The position numbers and the translations under genes are program-made. From Macrocybe gigantea (lineage: Eukaryota > Basidiomycota > Agaricomycetes > Agaricales > Callistosporiaceae): a stretch of DNA of 64,000 nt. The stretch is taken from assembly GCA_011319805.1 (NCBI GenBank), contig SJRY01000075.1, positions 248,001-312,000 on the forward strand. Direction: 5' to 3'. Positions 24,401-35,493 of this stretch are shown one piece after another (position 1 is the stretch's first letter; the number at the start of each line of letters is the position of its first letter). The notes under the pieces were generated by a model that searched no databases, was not told the DNA's origin, and was given only the letters and a program-made list of their open reading frames with translations.

Positions 24401-27000
24401 CTTTTGACGATGAAGACGGCTCGCTGCTATCAATGCGAAGTGAATCAAGTGATCGGACAGAAACTACCGGAGTCACATCTTTAGACTCGCAAAACATGAA
24501 TAGCGTCAAGGGTGAAAGCAGCGTCCACCCTCTAGATACTGACTCTTCTACTCCAGCCATCCAAGCTGTTGACAAAGGGTGCGCCTTTACTGCATCGATT
24601 CCACCGTCTGCTGACGCAGGAACCAGTTTGCCACCTCCCCCGCCACCTCCCCCGCCACCTATGATGTCCGGCTCCGCTGCGTTGGGGCACATGAAAGCCC
24701 CAGCCCTCCACCGCCTCCACCACCGCCTCCACCGCCGCCTCCACCTATGGCTTACCTTACACCCATTGCTTTAATCCCGAAAAGCGGTATTCCTCCACCG
24801 CCGCCACCGCCACCGCCTCCTCCCTCCAAAAAGAATTCGCCATCTAATTCAGCGCATACATCTAGGAATTCGGCTTTCCTTAGCCCGGTTATTGGTAACC
24901 TCTTAATGGCTCGTAAAGACATGCCTATCACGCCTAGTATCAAAATGAAGCAGCTGCAGTGGGACAAGTTGCCTCATCAACAGGTGGCTAAGACCCTTTG
25001 GAAGGAAGAGCAGCCGGAAAAGGAGAATGAGATGCTACAGAAGCTGCAAAAAGATGGCGTTTGGTCGGAAATTGAGGAGGACTTCAAGGCTAAGCAGCTT
25101 GTCATCAATCTTATGGGTAGCGTATTCCTAAATTTCTCGCGAATTTTATTAAATCCTTTCAGCTCGGCAGAAACGCGCAGAACTTAAAAGCGTCCTCGAC
25201 CCTCAAACAAAAAAGCGTGTCGGTTGGTTATGCATTCACGATCGTTTTCGAATCCTCTCCTCAACGAGTCTTTCAAGAGATCCTTATACAACGTGTCCGA
25301 AAGTTAGAACCAGAAGAAATTGCGCAGAGGATACGCCAGTTCGATCAAGACCTTTGCAGCCAAGCGTTTTTAAGCGAATTGAAGACTGTCTTACCGTCAC
25401 CTGAACAAGTGAGTCACTTTCTTCCCTGCATCCTCGTGTCTTCGTGAACCCTTGACTTTTAGGTGGGGAAACTCAGTGTTTATCGCAATGCGGACTCCGT
25501 AGAACTGGCCGACCTTCATCCTTCAGACCGTTTGATGGTGCAGCTCATAAAAATTGATCGCCTCAGACCACGCATCGAAGGCATGTTATATAAGTGCACT
25601 TTCGAAGAGTCGTGGGCGTTGTTGGATGATGTATAAGTTCCTCCCATGGTGACAGTCTTTAGCTCATACCAATTATTGAAATTTAGGGAGCAAGGAAGCT
25701 TTCCAGAGCAGGTCGCTCTCTTCTGGAGGCCAAGCATTTTAAGGAGTTGCTGAGTGTAAGATTGTTCACCATCCATCGCTATCGAATCTACGTACCGATT
25801 CATCCCGCTTCTAAAGCTCATTCTCCTGATCGGAAATTATATGAACGGTACCGGTATCAAGGGCGGTGCATTCGGTTTCAGAGTCAGCAGTATCAATAAG
25901 GTGTGTCCAATGACGATGACAAAAAGTACTGGCGAACGCAGACCAAAACGTTACCAGTTAGTTGATACAAAGTCCGTCAACAATACTACATTGTTGCATT
26001 TCCTGGAAAAAACTGTATCAAGACAGTTCCCGGAAATGCAGGGATTCCTTGACGAACTAGAAAAACCTGCAGAAGCATACAGAGGTATGTCCTTTTTTTC
26101 GCCTTCACACACTGTCTGTCGCACAAGTTGGTGACCTTATTTTTTTCTTCCCAATCGCAGTCAATCTCCAGGACCTTCGAAAGAGCTTGACAGAACTTCG
26201 AGATGGGCTGAAGCGGATCAGACACGAACTTGGCGAATATTTTTCGGACATGGGTCAAAACGATCAATATGGGAAGCAGATGTGGTCCTTCATTGGCAAG
26301 GCCAGTGCTCAGATAGACGACCTCATATACGACGTTAGCAACGCGGAAACGACGTTCACTGACGTGATCGACTACTATGGCGAAGAAGACAAAAATATGT
26401 CATCATCAGAGTTTTATGGAATCTTCAAGACGTTTGTAACATCGTACAAGGTCAGTCTCTCGCAGCCTCTTATTTAAGTCTAGTCCACGATCGAGCTCGG
26501 ATTCCTAGAAATGTCAAGCTGACAATCATGCCGCCGCTGAGGAGAAATCAGCAATAGAGAAGCGTAAACAAGCATTGCAGCAAACCAAGATCAATCGTCA
26601 GCAGGCGGAAGCTATGTTCGTGGATGAGGGTGACGATATCCTGGACAATCTGCTGGAGAAATTACGGAAAGGCGACACTGTTGCTCGTAGGGCGCGGCGA
26701 GCACGCCCTAGTGGCGAACCGGCTGCGCTTTCATCATCAAGCAGCATACAGGACTTCCCAGCAAGCAATGAAACTGTAGACCGTGCTCGAAATATGCTGG
26801 CCCAGTTACAATCAGCTGGATTTGTCACATCTGTGTCTCCGACAACATCCACATTCCAACGGAGACGGAGACGAAGAGCGGAGTCCGTAGGCGATGACCA
26901 GGTCTCGATGGGCATGAGCTCACCCTTGGCATCGGAGATTCGCATAGAGGAGGAGGAGGAGAAGGAGGACGTCCAATCTGTGGATGAAGGGACGATGTAA
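21405..27000 (+). CDS. Formin (GBD/FH3-FH1-FH2-DAD); one apparent 1-nt deletion in the FH1 region
   Basis: Formins nucleate and elongate actin filaments under Rho GTPase control. The Ser/Pro-rich N-terminus (METLFGRKKSRPRQSSVS) leads to the GTPase-binding/FH3 region (WYIRKFLEGTITPKQASSLL). FH3 continues through HHRSQMESAGLQRII and a coiled coil (about 23.5-23.8 kb). FH1 (about 24.63-24.83 kb) has three polyproline runs. FH2 begins MKQLQWDKLPHQQ and includes LILLIGNYMNGTGIKGGAFGF. The end carries a DAD-like motif, DILDNLLEKLRKGD followed by RRARRARP, which would autoinhibit through FH3. Between the first two polyproline runs the frame slips at GGGG (24684-24687). One more G gives ALGAHESPSPPPP and restores the rest. 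Introns checked are GT-AG. It is the longest gene here. Confidence 0.9.
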
Positions 27001-27126
27001 TTGAGGATGATAGAGCGTATATTATTTGTATCATGTTGTTACTTATTGTAGTCTATGACAGCTGTATTCTTGGCAAGATTATTTGCATAAATTGCTGAAG
27101 CCAAATTACATTCCAATTCAACAACC

Positions 27127-28257
27127 ATGTCTGTCTTTTCAGCTGTTTTATTTCTGTCACTCCTTTTTTGCGTGGCTGCACAAACCAGTTCGAACGGGGG
27201 CGACGCCCTTCAGATAGAAGCTATCGAGGCGCATTTTAAGCAGGCACGATTGGTGCCGTCGTTGCTGCCTACCTTCAACCCAAGCGCTCTCCTCAAGGTT
27301 CAATACTCCAGTAGGTGTGAGATTTGTCGATTTTGGGAGATTTCTGAACTCGCATCAGGTGTGGGTGTCATCGAACCAGGTCAAGCTCTTACCAAGCAAC
27401 GTATGTCGACAGTGTGCGTTTGTCTGTATGCGAACAGACCCTAACACGGACTCGCAGAGACGGCGCTGGAGCCAACAATCATGCTAACACCTGCAAATTC
27501 GTCTGTGGAATTCAAGGGAGACTATACAATCATGATGGTGGATGCAGACGTAGTTGGAAGTGACCCGTCAAAGGGTGTGAATCGCCACTGGCTCGTCAAC
27601 GGTCTGCAGGTCTCTGGTAGGGCTCTAAAATTTCATTTATATTTTCCGGAATCCGACATGGACATATTAGGCACTGCGCTGAACAACTCCTCTGCCACGA
27701 CGATCACTGCTTATGCAGGCCCTGGTCCTGCGACTGGCAGTGGGCCCCACCGGTATGGCCAGCATGCATCCTGCGATAGACGTGTCTGAACGTGTCCTGT
27801 TGCCAGCTATGTCATCCTCTTGTACGTCCAGCCAGCCAACTTCACTCCGCCTCAGGATCTATCGAAGCCGATTGGAGTGACTGTGTTTGACCTGAATGGG
27901 TATGCTAAGGTGAGGTGCAGGCTGCGTTGGCCGCGGATGTCGGGTTGATGTAGTCTCTCTAGGAGAGTGGGCTGGGACCCCTTTTTGCGGTAAGTGGCAG
28001 TTGCTGATTGTGCTCTCGAGATACTGACGTGCACACAGGCCAACTACTTGACAGTGGAAGACGGCACAGCAACGATGTCTGTTCCCGCGACGTCTGCGGT
28101 GGTGAGCTCGACGTTAACGGTGGTGAGCACAACAGAAAGCTCTGAGACTGCGAAGGCAACGAGTACTCAGAGTAAGAATGGAAGTACTGGGCTTGGAACG
28201 AGCGTGTGGGCGGCATGGGCTGCGATGCTGGTTGAATTGTACTTTGCATGCGTGTAG
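27127..28257 (+). CDS. Secreted phosphatidylethanolamine-binding protein (PEBP) family, Ser/Thr-rich tail
   Basis: A signal peptide (MSVFSAVLFLSLLFCVAA) is followed by FKQARLVPSLLPTFNPSALLKV. After introns come LEPTIMLTPANSSVEF, YTIMMVDADVVGSDPSKG and NRHWLVNGL, then YVILLYVQPANFTPP. VDADVVGSDPSKG plus RHWLVNGL correspond to the PEBP ligand-site DPD and HW motifs. The C-terminus is Ser/Thr-rich (VVSSTLTVVSTTESSE) and ends hydrophobic (VWAAWAAMLVELYFACV), suggesting GPI anchoring (inference). PEBP relatives include carboxypeptidase Y inhibitors; the ligand here is unknown. It starts 126 bp after the formin stop. Confidence 0.83.
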
Positions 28258-28552
28258 AAAATAACTAGAGAATTTTCGAGGAGGGTATTTGTATATATTT
28301 GGTCAGCTGATCTTCATTCCCAGCCAACCTCTCTTCCTCCACTTTGATATCCACCAACATCCTCCTCGTCGACCGTCCCTCCGTCGCCCTTTCCCGCCCT
28401 CTTCACTGTATTCTACGCCCCTTACTTGCTACCCGTTACGCCTTCACCCCTTTATTCTCTGGTCTGGGCCTCTACGTCTTTAATCGCACCCGTCTCTCCG
28501 CTGCTCCTCCTCTTCGCATCTGCTTCCGCCCACTCATCTGCATCGCCCTCTA

Positions 28553-30238
28553 ATGTCTTTGCATGCCCCAATAAACGGCGTCAAAATGTCTCGTATGTCT
28601 CCGCTCTTTCCCATCGATTTTAGTGTTGTCTTAAATGTGCGCCTCCCTTCATCGCATCCTCCATTCTATCGCTTTTTTTTTTTATCCAACATCGCACCAC
28701 CTGTCCCTTCCGCGCCCTTTTGCCATGAATCGCTTTTGATCGACTCGCATGTGTCCTTTATACCCTTTCAGCTATCGATGACCCGCACAAAGTCGTCAAA
28801 GTCATTGCGTCTGATGGCAAATCAGCGGAAACCCGCGAGATCACGTATACGAACTGCAAGGTCATTGGAAATGGCTCGTTCGGCGTCGTGTTCCAAGCCA
28901 AATTGGTTGGATCCTCTAAAGACAGCGACGACATTGCAATTAAGAAGGTTTTGCAGGACAAGCGTTTTAAGGTCGGATCTTCACCTGTACTGCCACACAG
29001 CAAATTCGTTGACTTTGGCCCTTGTGGCGACACACATCCAGAACCGGGAATTGCAAATTATGCGACTTGTCTCTCATCCAAATGTGGTTGACCTCAAGGC
29101 TTTTTTCTACTCCAATGGCGAAAAGGTAATGTCCGCTTTTCTCACAATTCGCGATGTCCTCAAGATCGTTTGACAGAAAGATGAAGTTTACCTGAATCTC
29201 GTCCTTGAATACGTGCCCGAAACCGTGTACCGTGCCAGCCGTCACTATGCTAAACTCAAGCAGCCAATGCCAATGCTGCAAATCAAGCTGTACATGTACC
29301 AATTACTGAGGTCTCTAGCTTACATACACTCAGTGGGCATCTGTCACCGCGACATCAAGCCACAGAATCTGCTCCTCAATCCGGCCACTGGCGTCCTCAA
29401 GCTGTGCGACTTTGGCTCGGCGAAGATACTCGTCGCGGGGGAGCCAAACGTCAGTTACATCTGTTCTAGGTATTACAGGGCTCCGGAGCTCATCTTTGGC
29501 GCCACGAACTACACGACGAATATCGGTACTTTGTTGCTTCTTTACTCTTTGCGTGCTATGTTCAAACACGGGCGCGCTTTTTCTTTTCTCAATCAGATAT
29601 TTGGTCAACGGGCTGCGTCATGGCGGAGCTTATGCTTGGACAACCCCTCTTTCCTGGAGAAAGCGGGATTGACCAATTGGTGGAGATAATAAAAGTCCTC
29701 GGCACGCCGTCGAGGGAGCAGATCAAGACCATGAATCCAAACTACATGGAGCACAAGTTCCCTCAGATTAAGCCTCATCCATTCTCAAAAGTAGTCATGA
29801 GTTTTTCTGCATTTTTTCTTCTTTTGCTGCGCCATTCACCAGATTACTTTTTTTTTTTTAGGTCTTCCGTCCCCGCACTGCGCAAGAAGCCATTGATCTA
29901 GTCTCGAAACTCTTGGAGTACACACCAGGAGCACGTCTCAGCGCTATCGAAGCCATGGTGCATCCATTCTTCGACGAGCTGAGAGTCGAAGGAGCTAGAA
30001 TGCCGAATGGGAAGGAATTTCCACCGCTCTTCAATTTTACGCGCGAAGGTGAGAGGATGTCTTGTCCATCCGCCTGCCGCTGTTGAATAACTGAGCGCTG
30101 TAGAGCTTTCCGTGAGACCGGATTTGATTCGACAGCTCGTTCCACCACATTGTGAGCCGGAGCTGGCTTCACGGTCGCTTGTGTTGGATTCCTTTGTGCC
30201 CATACCACTCGAGCAGTTGAAGATCACGCTGGACTGAT
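28553..30238 (+). CDS. Glycogen synthase kinase 3 (shaggy-type Ser/Thr kinase)
   Basis: GSK3 phosphorylates primed substrates in many signalling routes. Exon 1 is short ([13 protein letters not shown]). Exon 2 joins [17 protein letters not shown] to the P-loop [11 protein letters not shown] and [20 protein letters not shown]. The catalytic loop is [15 protein letters not shown] and the DFG segment is [32 protein letters not shown] holds the activation-loop tyrosine typical of GSK3. The C-lobe has [20 protein letters not shown] and [29 protein letters not shown], in pieces as spliced. It ends [10 protein letters not shown]. Seven exons, GT-AG. A pyrimidine-rich stretch of about 300 bp lies upstream. 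Confidence 0.95.
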
Positions 30239-30397
30239 GTTTCGAGTGGATGGGACAAAGATGATGCGACTCATATATTCTGCCGTACCGATTTTTCCCT
30301 CGTCGTTATATTTTTTCCCCTCCCCGTCTCTGTTTATATTGTCTTGAATCTGAGCGTGACGAGCTGTGTAACTTTGTTGTGTGAAAGAAATTGCGTG

Positions 30398-32650
30398 ATG
30401 TGGCGCAAATCCAGCGCGAGCTCCTTCAACCCCGACGCTCATGCATTAAAAGCCTTGGCATCGTCTTCAACCGTAGCCACGATGCCTTCTGTACCTCAAG
30501 CCAGCTCTTATGTCTGTGACACCCTCCCTGCTCCGCGGTTGGCAGCCGACAACAACTTGAGTGCGGCGGTTCCCCATGTTCCACCCTCTTCCCTCTCGCG
30601 CCCTTTCAGCAACTCCCATTTCGACCACCATTCCGACCACAGCGCCGTCAAAGAGCCACCCATCTCCGGCTTGCCTTTCTTCAAGCATCGCAAGCTCTGC
30701 GTCAGACACCAGCGGATGGCAGATGAGGGCACCAACCTCAAATTGCAACAAGTAAGTTACTGCCTATTTTCTCTGACAACTCCCCTTATTGAGACTGTAA
30801 TTTAGTCATTGGATGCAATGTCGGTCGAAGAACGAGAATCTGTAAATGCCATATGGTCCAACTTCTCCTCTTCTTCCCACCCAAGGCGGGCTTTGATCCT
30901 TCAAGGCCTGCTCACGATGTGTTGTTTCTCTCAGCTATCAATGCTCTCGGAGCAACTCGCGCATATTATCAGGATCGATCCATTCGTTGTGCTTCCCCGC
31001 GAAGTCTCGTTGAAAATTTTGGGGTATCTCGACGCCACGTCCCTCTGTCGTGCTGCCCAAGTCACGAAACGGTGGAAGGCTCTCGCCGACGATGATATTC
31101 TCTGGAGGGGTATATGCGAACAACACATCGGTCAGACATGCCGCAAGTGCGGTTGGGGTTTGCCAGTTCTGGAAAAGAAGCGTAATTACATGCCTGGCAT
31201 GGGGTCGTCTCTCGATCCGTCGAATACGCTCAAACGGTGCGTGGATGAGGGTACCGACTCGCCTCAGCGTCCGGCGAAGCGTGCCTGTCCCTATCCCTCA
31301 GACCATTGCCAGGATAATCACCCGTCACTCGTTCCGCCACCGGATCTGGATGCGTCGTGTGCTCTCCTCATGGCTAATCCCTCCTCGCCCAGCCCGCTGT
31401 CGGTGACACGCCCATGGAAGGATGTATACAGCGAGCGCATGACGGTGGAAAGGAATTGGAGAAGGGGAAGATGCACTGTCCGTACATTGAAAGGTCACAC
31501 GGATGGCGTTATGTGTCTTCAGTTCAGCGAGACGCTTTCGCACCTTCGTTTCCCATCCTTATCACTGGGTCTTATGATCGCACCGCGCGCGTTTGGAATC
31601 TCGAGACAGGGGTCGAGCTTCATTGTCTGAAAAGTCATACCCGTGCCGTAAGAGCCCTGCAGTTCGACGAAGTCAAACTGATAACCGGAAGCATGGACAG
31701 CACTCTCAAAGTCTGGGATTGGAGAAGAGGAAAGTGTATTCGGACGCTGACGGGTCACACGGACGGTGTAGTCTGTTTGAATTTCGACAGCAACGTTCTT
31801 GCTAGTGGGAGCGTTGATTCAACCATCCGTGTCTGGAACCTCCGTACGGGCGGGGCGTTCACGTTGCGAGGGCATGCCGATTGGGTGAACGCTGTTCAGC
31901 TTTGGGATTCGCGAACCAATGCGTCTATGCTGTCATTGGGCACGCCTCGCTTAGACCCGTCTCGTTCTCCACCCTCGACGGTCATGGCTCCGCCTGAAAT
32001 TGATTCTGGGAAGATGTTGTTTTCCGCCTCTGATGATGGAACTATCCGATTGTGGGATCTAACCTCTCGGACATGCCTGCGTACCATGACCGGGCATGTG
32101 GGCCAAGTGCAGAGCATGAAATTACTTCCCATGGATGATTGCGATGAGGCGGACGAGGGCATTATCAACATTGATCCGGAGCAGAAACCAAGTGTCAGGC
32201 AGTCGTCGCCCCTGCCGGGCCCCTCTACCGCGGACTCGCCAACGCCAAGTCCTCTTGGTCATGCAACAAGAGCAGCCTCTCCATCTTGTGGTCCAAAAGC
32301 ACCCACTTTGATATCCGGAAGTCTCGACAACACTATCAAAATATGGGATATAGAGTCTGGACAGTCAACACAGACATTTTTTGGTCATATCGAAGGCGTA
32401 TGGGCCGTCGCCAGCGATAAACTTCGCCTGGTCAGCGGCAGCCACGATCGCACAATCAAGGTAAATATCAGGTTATGCTAGATGCCATTGTGTTGCTGAT
32501 GCTATTAAGGTCTGGTCGCGTAAAGATGGACGATGCTTAGCAACATTGGTAGGTCACCAAGCGGCCGTTAGCTGCCTGGCTCTCGGGGAAGACAAGATTA
32601 TCTCGGGGAGTGATGATGCAACAATCAGGATATGGAGTTTTTCTAGCTGA
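30398..32650 (+). CDS. F-box/WD40 protein, MET30/SconB type (SCF substrate receptor); apparent 1-nt deletion
   Basis: Predicted substrate receptor of an SCF ubiquitin ligase, in yeast and Aspergillus controlling sulphur metabolism. The start MWRKSSASSFNPDAHALK is followed by a Ser/Pro-rich region. One intron precedes SLDAMSVEERESVNAIW. The F-box is LPREVSLKILGYLDATSLCR, followed by WRGICEQHIGQTCRKCGWGL, a segment specific to the Met30 group. About seven WD repeats follow, e.g. TGSMDSTLKVWDW, ASGSVDSTIRVWNL and SGSDDATIRIWSF. At 31541-31546 the frame breaks inside the first repeat. LQFSETLSH continues as SFPILITGSYD only if one C is added to the CC run. Everything else is intact. Confidence 0.88.
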
Positions 32651-32728
32651 CATTGTACAGTACATTTATTTATGTGTCGGCAAGTGGAGGAGATCTCTCT
32701 CAGTTAATACATGAGACAAATCATGTAG

Positions 32729-32826
32729 GGTAGCGTGGCCGAGTTGGTCTAAGGCGTTGGATTTAAGTTGCGTGCTTGATTCCCAATGGGCGCAAGCCCG
32801 CGCGAGTTCGAACCTCGCCGCTACCA
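32729..32826 (+). tRNA. tRNA-Leu (anticodon UAA), intron-containing
   Basis: The acceptor arm GGTAGCG pairs with CGCTACC at the 3' end, discriminator A. The D-arm contains TGGCCGAGTTGG (A box). The anticodon loop reads TTTAAG with anticodon TAA. An insert of about 13 nt after position 37 (near 32768-32780) looks like the usual tRNA intron. A long variable arm GGGC-GCAA-GCCC is typical of class II leucine tRNAs. The T-arm is GCGAG TTCGAAC CTCGC (B box). One A-C mismatch closes the anticodon stem. It lies between two convergent protein genes. Confidence 0.9.
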
Positions 32827-32863
32827 CGACGTAAATATATATGTATGTTTTGCATTTTTTGTT

Positions 32864-34065
32864 TCACCCAAGCATTAGCTCAATGTTGGGCAGCACTATG
32901 TGAGGAGTCTCCTGTCCAGCTTCAGTCCGACCAATGAAGAAACCAACTTGCATTCAGGTATTCGTAAAGTACTCAGAAAAGCTAGTTGAGGAATGTAAGC
33001 GATCGTCGCTACAGGAGCTTCATACAGGAATTGGGCGCTCACACTGCCGACAGTGTCTTCACCACCAGGACCCTGGCGTACCCTACGAAAGCTTGATTAA
33101 ATGCTCAGCGTGACGATGTTCCTATGGACACTCGCCTCCTCGTTGGCTTGAATTCTTTAGGATCTACTGGATCCCACAAGTTCCCTACAGTGCTATTGCC
33201 CCCTACGTCGCTCTTGGCTTGACTGGCAAACGACATTGTGAGCGCCACCCGTTGATTCAGCGAATTGCAATCACGTACCGTTTCGGCTTCAATTGAGCCG
33301 ATAAATTGTCGTCAGTGTTCTTTTGCTGAAACTCAGTTGCATCGCTAGTCTAAGAAAAATCAACATCGCATTACGCCCACTAGGCCATCAACTTGAATTA
33401 ACTTGGTCTGTCCTGGGGGGTGCACGCGAGAGAGCATCGTCGTCTTCATAGCCGAATATGTCTGTGTGAGGACCCCCGGGAACGGTGCGAACACGACGAG
33501 TTGGCTTAAAGTCTACATCTTCGGTTCGAGATTCTGGGCAAATATCGATCAGAAATGACGACAAGAGAAAGGGCCGTTTACCCTTGCCTTGTGAGCTATC
33601 GCCAATGGCAGTGACAAGGTCGTCATCGCCCAGGGATAGCTTGCCAAATTTTGCATAACCTAAACCAAGCGAACGGTTCGAAATCATGGCAGCAACCGAC
33701 ACGGTAAGACTTGCGAGGCAGCTTGGCTATATTCGCAAAGTTCGTGTCAACCGTGACACCAGTGTACCTAAAGTGGGTTGAGCAAGAACGCGAAGGGGAA
33801 CGAAGGACTGCACAAACTTGAGAAATTCGATCAACGAACGTTTGGTGAAAACGATGTTCGTTGAGTCCCAGTCAAGCATTCCTTGGTTGGTTTTCAGGAA
33901 TGAGCTCTCCTTAATGTTTTGGGCTTTCTTCCATACACACCGAGGTTGACTGGCCAATCCCTCTCGTTATCTGATTTGATCGTGTCAATCAAGGTAAAAC
34001 TATGCAATAATGGTAAAGCATCGGAAATCTGAGGCGGGCAGAACAACGTACGTGGAGGGAGTCAT
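32864..34065 (-). CDS. Unrecognised protein with duplicated FKPTRRVR-x2-PGG motif
   Basis: I do not recognise the family. Exons can be joined from MTPST (34065) to FTLIDTIKSDNERDWPVNLG. Then come a segment with MLDWDSTNIVFTKRSLIEFL and VQSFVPLRVLAQPTLG, YAKFGKLSLGDDDLVTAIG, DFKPTRRVRTVPGGPHTDIF, a linker, and KEFKPTRRVRQGPGGEDTVG. The last motif is completed only by a GC-AG intron (33083-33135, donor GCGAGT). The final exon probably ends LPNIELMLG with stop 32864-32866; its splice is tentative. The paired Arg-rich PGG motifs recall short microtubule-associated proteins of the SPIRAL1/Jupiter kind, but this is a resemblance only. Its start codon is 57 bp from that of COQ7. Confidence 0.6.
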
Positions 34066-34122
34066 GTTGCTTGCGGATTGTAAACAGGTTGGAAGTGGGC
34101 TGGACATGTCGATTACATAATC
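34066..34122. promoter_or_regulatory. 57-bp gap between divergent start codons
   Basis: Only 57 bp separate the two start codons, so 5' UTRs and core promoters must overlap or lie within the genes. No specific element is visible. Confidence 0.45.
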
Positions 34123-34920
34123 ATGCTTGTTCGATTGCTGCGTCCTCTGCGCCCTAAAGGAGGCGCTTGTCGTCGAAGCATATCTAGCCACAATGCTGCT
34201 TCTGTGATATACTTCGATGCGGCACGGAGACATGATGCCTCGGTCACGGAAACACCATCGTTCCTGACTTCGGACCAACGTACAACACTAGAACGCGCTG
34301 TGCGCGTTGATCAAGCGGGTGAAGTGGCAGCAAACTGGATTTACAAAGGGCAGATGGCTGTTTTGAGGTCTGATACTTCCGTTGAAAACTTGATCCAAGT
34401 AAGTAATTAGAGTTGTTGTTTGGTAGCATCCCGGAGTTCAGTGGTTTTCGTAGGAAATGTGGGACCAAGAAAAGAAACATTTGACAGTCATGAATATGCT
34501 CCAAGCTCAACACCACGCTCGACCAACCATTTTCCTAGAATTCGCGAAGTATGCAGGGTTTGGTCTTGGCGTTGTGACTGCCTTGATGGGCAAGGATGCC
34601 GCTATGGCATGTACAGAGGCTGTCGAGACAGTAATTGGCGAACACTATGACGAGTGAGTCAATAGGCCCCAATTCTTTTATCTCAATCTTGGAGATGAAA
34701 CTGTTGCACTAGCCAACTGGACGAATTGCGATGCTTGCCAGCCACTCATCCCAGTGTTCCTTTGTTAAGAGACGTCGTGCAAGAGTTCAGGGATGACGAG
34801 TTAGGACATTTAAACCTTGCTGTGGACAACTTCGCGCAACGAGCCCCGGCACATGCATTGCTCAGCATCGCCATTGGCACAGGCTGTCAGTTCGCAGTGG
34901 AACTCTGCAAGAGGATCTAG
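34123..34920 (+). CDS. COQ7: 5-demethoxyubiquinone hydroxylase COQ7/CAT5
   Basis: Mitochondrial di-iron hydroxylase of ubiquinone synthesis. The Arg-rich N-terminus (MLVRLLRPLRPKGGACRRSI) looks like a mitochondrial presequence. The family core begins LERAVRVDQAGEVAANWIYKG, split here after that start. An intron follows LIQ and leads to EMWDQEKKHL. Then come ALMGKDAAMACTEAVETVI, GEHYD and, after another intron, FRDDELGHLNLAVDN. The iron ligands are seen as Glu in DQAGE, Glu and His in QEKKH, Glu in AVETVIGEHY and Glu and His in DDELGH. It ends CKRI. Three exons, GT-AG, full length. It is tail-to-tail (55 bp) with the next gene. Confidence 0.95.
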
Positions 34921-34975
34921 ACATTGGTAGTCTGTAATTATGGCTTTATAGTTCCAGTGGAGAGCGTCAACTCCT

Positions 34976-35408
34976 CTAGGTCTTCATCAGCGATTCTCCT
35001 TTGCCCCTTGTCCAATCAAATTTATGCTGCCAGGGACTGAGTCGTGGTCAGTGTCGTTGAAGCGTGTATAGACGCACATAGTAATGCTTCGCAAGGAAAT
35101 ATGTGATCCCGGGCACCAATAAGAGACCTACGAAGGCCGTCCTGGTTGTAGTACGCGTCCAGCGGAAATTCAAGTAAGCTTCCTCGCGCTGATAAGCCTG
35201 CCCTTAGCAAAAAGCAAAGCATATCGGTATTCTCCACTCACCATGCGATTAAATCGCTCGATGGCGGGATCCTCCTAAGGAGAGAAAGACAGTCAATATA
35301 CAGGCGAACAGAGACAGATTTCCGCACTTTAACGAAACCTGGATAGTTTGCTTTAGCATCAAATTACTGCGAAATAACATGGTGAGAGGGCTGACCGTGT
35401 CCAGCCAT
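34976..35408 (-). CDS. Small mitochondrial complex I accessory subunit (NDUFB4/B15-like)
   Basis: Four small exons assemble to roughly 80 residues: MAGHGQPSHH, EDPAIERFNRM, AYQREEAYLNFRWTRTTT with one transmembrane span (AFVGLLLVPGITYFL), and HKFDWTRGKGESLMKT. The order ...DPAIERF..., REEAY..FRWT, membrane span, then K.DW..G...GESL matches fungal NDUFB4-like subunits of NADH:ubiquinone oxidoreductase. The ATG at 35408 is 85 bp from the divergent start of the next gene. Because the protein is very short, another small inner-membrane subunit remains possible. Confidence 0.7.
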
Positions 35409-35493
35409 TGCAGCGGTACAGCGAGTGGTTGAAGGAATGGTTTTATGTGTGTGCTTGTTTGTCATCCACTGTCTTTTCACATTACCCACCACC

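Noticed and set aside
24700..24770. Histidine/leucine-rich peptide in the formin region
   Set aside because: It is the polyproline FH1 DNA read in the wrong frame after a probable one-base loss.
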